Source: Candidatus Lloydbacteria bacterium RIFCSPLOWO2_01_FULL_50_20 (GTDB lineage Bacteria > Patescibacteriota > Minisyncoccia > Phycocordibacterales > UBA6899). From it: DNA of 46,232 bases. Position numbers and translations under genes: made by a program. How positions within the stretch are numbered: the stretch's first letter is position 1; every line of letters starts with the position of its first letter. Shown one piece after another: positions 43,513-46,232 of the stretch. The notes below the pieces were generated by a model. That model was not told the DNA's origin. It saw only the letters and a list, made by a program, of their open reading frames with translations, and made no database searches. Location: positions 1-46,232 of the forward strand of contig MHLP01000039.1 in assembly GCA_001821435.1 (NCBI GenBank). Direction: 5' to 3'.

Positions 43513-44238
43513 ATGGATGAACAAAAACCACACAACGAAGAAGTGACCACGGAAGGGGCAGCAAAAGTGCTACCGACTCCGGCGGTGAACCAAGGTCCGG
43601 GATCGCCCAAATCATTCGGAGTTGCTTCGGATGCGCAACGGAGAGATCGTGCGGGTCGCGGAGGAGGAGGTCGCGGCGGATCTGGCCGCGGAGCGGGAGG
43701 AAAAGACGGCGGCAAACGCGGAGGTCCGCGCGGCCGCAGCGATCGTCCGCGTCCGGAATATGATCAGAGATCGATCGATGTGCGCCGCGTGGCGCGCGTG
43801 GTTGCCGGCGGACGGCGCTTCTCATTCTCAGTTGCAATGATCGTGGGCGACAGAAAGGGCAAGGTCGGCGTTGGCACCGGAAAGGCCGGTGATATATCGA
43901 TGGCGATGGACAAGGCCGTCAAGGATGCAAAGAAACACATGATCACGGTTCTCCTGACGAAAACAAATTCCATTCCGCATCAGGTCATGGCAAAATCATC
44001 GAGTGCAACGGTCGAGATCATCCCCGCACCGTCTCGCGGTCTCGTTGCCGGCTCTGCGGTCCGCAATGCGCTGGAACTTGCCGGGATCACTGATGTGTCC
44101 GCAAAGATCTGGAGCGGTTCGAAAAATAAACTCAACATGGCGCGCGCGACGATCAAGGCGTTGGGACAGATCCGTCCGGCAAAAAAAGTAGCAGCAGAAA
44201 AACCGGAACATAAAGAAGCGGCGGATAAAAAAGCATAA
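43513..44238 (+). CDS. rpsE: Small ribosomal subunit protein uS5 with Gly/Arg-rich N-terminal extension
   Basis: RRVARVVAGGRRFSFSVAMIVGDRKGKVGVGTGKAGDISMAMDKAVKDAKKHM…SRGLVAGSAVRNALELAGITDVSAKIWSGSKNKLNMARATIKAL. Confidence 0.96.
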   Translation: MDEQKPHNEEVTTEGAAKVLPTPAVNQGPGSPKSFGVASDAQRRDRAGRGGGGRGGSGRGAGGKDGGKRGGPRGRSDRPRPEYDQRSIDVRRVARVVAGGRRFSFSVAMIVGDRKGKVGVGTGKAGDISMAMDKAVKDAKKHMITVLLTKTNSIPHQVMAKSSSATVEIIPAPSRGLVAGSAVRNALELAGITDVSAKIWSGSKNKLNMARATIKALGQIRPAKKVAAEKPEHKEAADKKA

Positions 44239-44248
44239 AAAAAGAACC

Positions 44249-44686
44249 ATGCAACTCCATCAACTCAAGCGCGCTCATGCGCACCGAAAGACCAAACGAG
44301 TCGCTCGCGGCGGCAAACGCGGTAAAACTGCGGGCCGCGGAACGAAAGGCCAGAAAGCGCGTGCTGGACATCGTTTGCGTCCCGAGCTTCGTGATATCAT
44401 TAAGAAGTACCCAAAGCATCGCGGGTATAGATTCAAGTCTATCGAGACGAAGCCGACGCCGATCAATCTTGATCTCATCGAAGCGACGTTTGGGGACGGA
44501 GATGCGGTGAATCCCGAATCGCTTCTCGCAAAAAAGCTCATCAAAAAAGACGGCGGACGCATGCGAAAAGTTAAAATTCTCGGTACCGGCAAGCTTTCGA
44601 AGAAGATCACCCTTTCCGGCTGCCTCGTTTCGGCTTCCGCGAAGGCTGCGATCGAAGCTTCCGGAGGAACGATAGTTAGCAAGTAG
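44249..44686 (+). CDS. rplO: Large ribosomal subunit protein uL15
   Basis: MQLHQLKRAHAHRKTKRVARGGKRGKTAGRGTKGQKARAGHRLRPE…. Confidence 0.95.
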   Translation: MQLHQLKRAHAHRKTKRVARGGKRGKTAGRGTKGQKARAGHRLRPELRDIIKKYPKHRGYRFKSIETKPTPINLDLIEATFGDGDAVNPESLLAKKLIKKDGGRMRKVKILGTGKLSKKITLSGCLVSASAKAAIEASGGTIVSK

Positions 44687-44775
44687 GAAGTAGCGAGTAG
44701 GTAGTAGGAAATATAAAACATAAAAATAATCATTGCCTTTCTACTCTCTACCTACTACTTACTACTCCCTGTATT
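44680..44775. repeat. TACTAC/GTAGTA-type low-complexity inverted repeat
   Basis: AAGTAGCGAGTAGGTAGTAGG then CTACTCTCTACCTACTACTTACTACTCCC; similar tract at 1488-1520. Confidence 0.75.
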
Positions 44776-44779
44776 CAAA

Positions 44780-46051
44780 ATGGATAACTTTTTCTACAAA
44801 ATACGGCTCATGTTCACCGACCCAATGCTTCGCAAACGGATACTTTTTGTGATCGCCGCGTTGGTCGTTTTTCGCATTGCCGCCTCTATTCCCATTCCTG
44901 GCGTTGATACGGTCGCACTCCGGCAATTTTTTGATAATAGCCAGTTCCTTGGGCTCCTCAACGTATTTTCAGGGTCCGGTCTTTCCAATCTTTCGATCGT
45001 GATGCTCGGTGTCGGCCCCTATATTACCGGTTCGATCATCATGCAGCTTCTCACGATGATGTCGCCGAAGTTAAAGGCGCTCTATCATGAAGAAGGCGAA
45101 GCTGGCCGCAAGAAATTCACACAATACTCGCGTTTGCTTACCGTGCCGCTTGCCCTGCTTCAAGGTTATGCGCTCCTCATTCTCCTTGCACGTGAGGGGG
45201 TGCTGGGAAGCCTCACTCCGTTCCAGATGTTTTCAAATGTCCTGATCGTCACGGCGGGATCGGTATTTCTCATGTGGATCGGCGAGCTCATTTCCGAATT
45301 TGGCGTTGGTAACGGCGTGTCGCTCATCATCTTTGCGGGTATCGTTGCGGGAATTCCGACCATGACCACCCAGACGCTCGCGTCGTATGATCCTTCGCAG
45401 ATACCGATGTATCTCGCATTTCTCGTTGCGGCGGTGATCATTGTCGCCGGGGTCATCGTGATGACCGAAGCGGAGCGTCCCGTGCCGATCACGTATGCGA
45501 AACGCGTGCGCGGAGGAAAGATGTACGGCGGCGTTTCGACGTACTTACCGCTTCGGGTGAATCAGGCAGGTGTGATCCCGATCATCTTCGCGCTGTCGAT
45601 ATTGCTTTTTCCGCAATTGATCGGAGGATTTCTTGCGGGGGTCGCGAATCCTGTTGCGCAGGCGGTCGGCGAATTTCTGAAAGCGAATTTCACCAGCGGC
45701 TGGCTCTATTCGATCTTCTATTTCGTTCTGGTCTTTCTCTTCACTTACTTCTATACCGCGGTCACATTCGATCCTGAAGCGATCGCGACGAACCTGCAGA
45801 AGTCCGGCGCATTCATCCCCGGCGTACGACCCGGCTCTGCAACTGCGGAATATCTTGCCAAGATCTTAACGCGCACCACGTTTGCCGGCGCACTCTTTCT
45901 CTCGGCGGTGGCGGTGCTCCCGCTGGCAATGCAATCGCTCACGGGAAACCAGATGCTTGCGATCGGCGGCACCGCACTCCTCATCGTTGTTTCTGTCGTG
46001 CTTGATCTCATCAAGAAGCTCGATGCGCAGCTTTCGATGAGGGAATACTAG
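44780..46051 (+). CDS. secY: Preprotein translocase subunit SecY
   Basis: FVIAALVVFRIAASIPIPGVD…GVGPYITGSIIMQLL…EAERPVPITYAKRVRGGKMYGG…LPLRVNQAGVIPIIFA. Confidence 0.97.
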   Translation: MDNFFYKIRLMFTDPMLRKRILFVIAALVVFRIAASIPIPGVDTVALRQFFDNSQFLGLLNVFSGSGLSNLSIVMLGVGPYITGSIIMQLLTMMSPKLKALYHEEGEAGRKKFTQYSRLLTVPLALLQGYALLILLAREGVLGSLTPFQMFSNVLIVTAGSVFLMWIGELISEFGVGNGVSLIIFAGIVAGIPTMTTQTLASYDPSQIPMYLAFLVAAVIIVAGVIVMTEAERPVPITYAKRVRGGKMYGGVSTYLPLRVNQAGVIPIIFALSILLFPQLIGGFLAGVANPVAQAVGEFLKANFTSGWLYSIFYFVLVFLFTYFYTAVTFDPEAIATNLQKSGAFIPGVRPGSATAEYLAKILTRTTFAGALFLSAVAVLPLAMQSLTGNQMLAIGGTALLIVVSVVLDLIKKLDAQLSMREY

Positions 46052-46076
46052 AAAGGAAAAAGAGCGAATCAAAAAA

Positions 46077-46103
46077 CACCCTTGGTCATGCCAAGGGTGT
46101 TTG
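46077..46103 (+). terminator. Terminator after secY
   Basis: AACACCCTTGG-tcatg-CCAAGGGTGTT. Confidence 0.75.
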
Positions 46104-46232
46104 GGTGTTGTAGAAGTGTAATTGTTGCCCGAGTGAGAGACCGCGAAGTGGGGCTTAATAGTAAATTTGTGAGGCTAATATCATGATAAGGTGGCTCTAT
46201 TAAGAGCTAGTTGAGTAAATAATTATGACGCA

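Noticed and set aside
1-46232. CRISPR array or Cas genes
   Set aside because: No regularly spaced direct repeats and no Cas-like proteins in the ORF track.

Overview
This 46.2 kb window looks like a Patescibacteria/CPR-type genome (inference from gene content). The spc-type ribosomal run goes rpsE to rplO with no rpmD (L30), L28 is a short Cys-rich form, and there are many small dispersed palindromes. Core-type genes lie at both ends: ruvX, a pilM/N/O-like set, acyP, uppS, an RluA-family synthase and rplS on the left; rpmB, an M50 protease, rpsL, rpsG, rpsN-rpsH-rplF-rplR-rpsE-rplO and secY on the right. Between them, about 12.2-38.5 kb, is an accessory-looking island. Its left edge has a tRNA-Leu gene plus decayed tRNA-Leu-like copies. 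The island carries (i) a prkA-yeaH(DUF444)-spoVR operon; (ii) a minus-strand cassette of histidine phosphatase, 5'-nucleotidase/HAD, DEDD exonuclease and a small protein; and (iii) a large NAD-metabolism locus. The NAD locus contains a TrmB-like regulator, an NrtR-type Nudix-wHTH regulator with a degenerate Nudix box, two nicotinamidase/isochorismatase-family proteins, a VWA-PP2C-Ser/Thr-kinase triad, a NadD-like adenylyltransferase, PncB, an ADP-ribosylglycohydrolase, glutamine-dependent NadE, GNAT, Prs and an APRT-Nudix fusion. The main hunt results are: four matching 19-bp palindromes (consensus about TAGTGTATnnnATACACTA) placed over -10 boxes in front of the NAD genes, read as a local NrtR regulon; a pair of related structured leaders, with stems that change sequence but stay paired, in front of the ADP-ribosylglycohydrolase and nadE genes; the phospho-signalling triad embedded in the NAD locus; an orphan about 160-nt structured RNA before the RluA-family gene; an aberrant tRNA-like gene enclosed by a terminator-like stem; and a 208-bp terminal-inverted-repeat element between rpsL and rpsG. 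All functional calls are by eye from the supplied translations; no database search was run.
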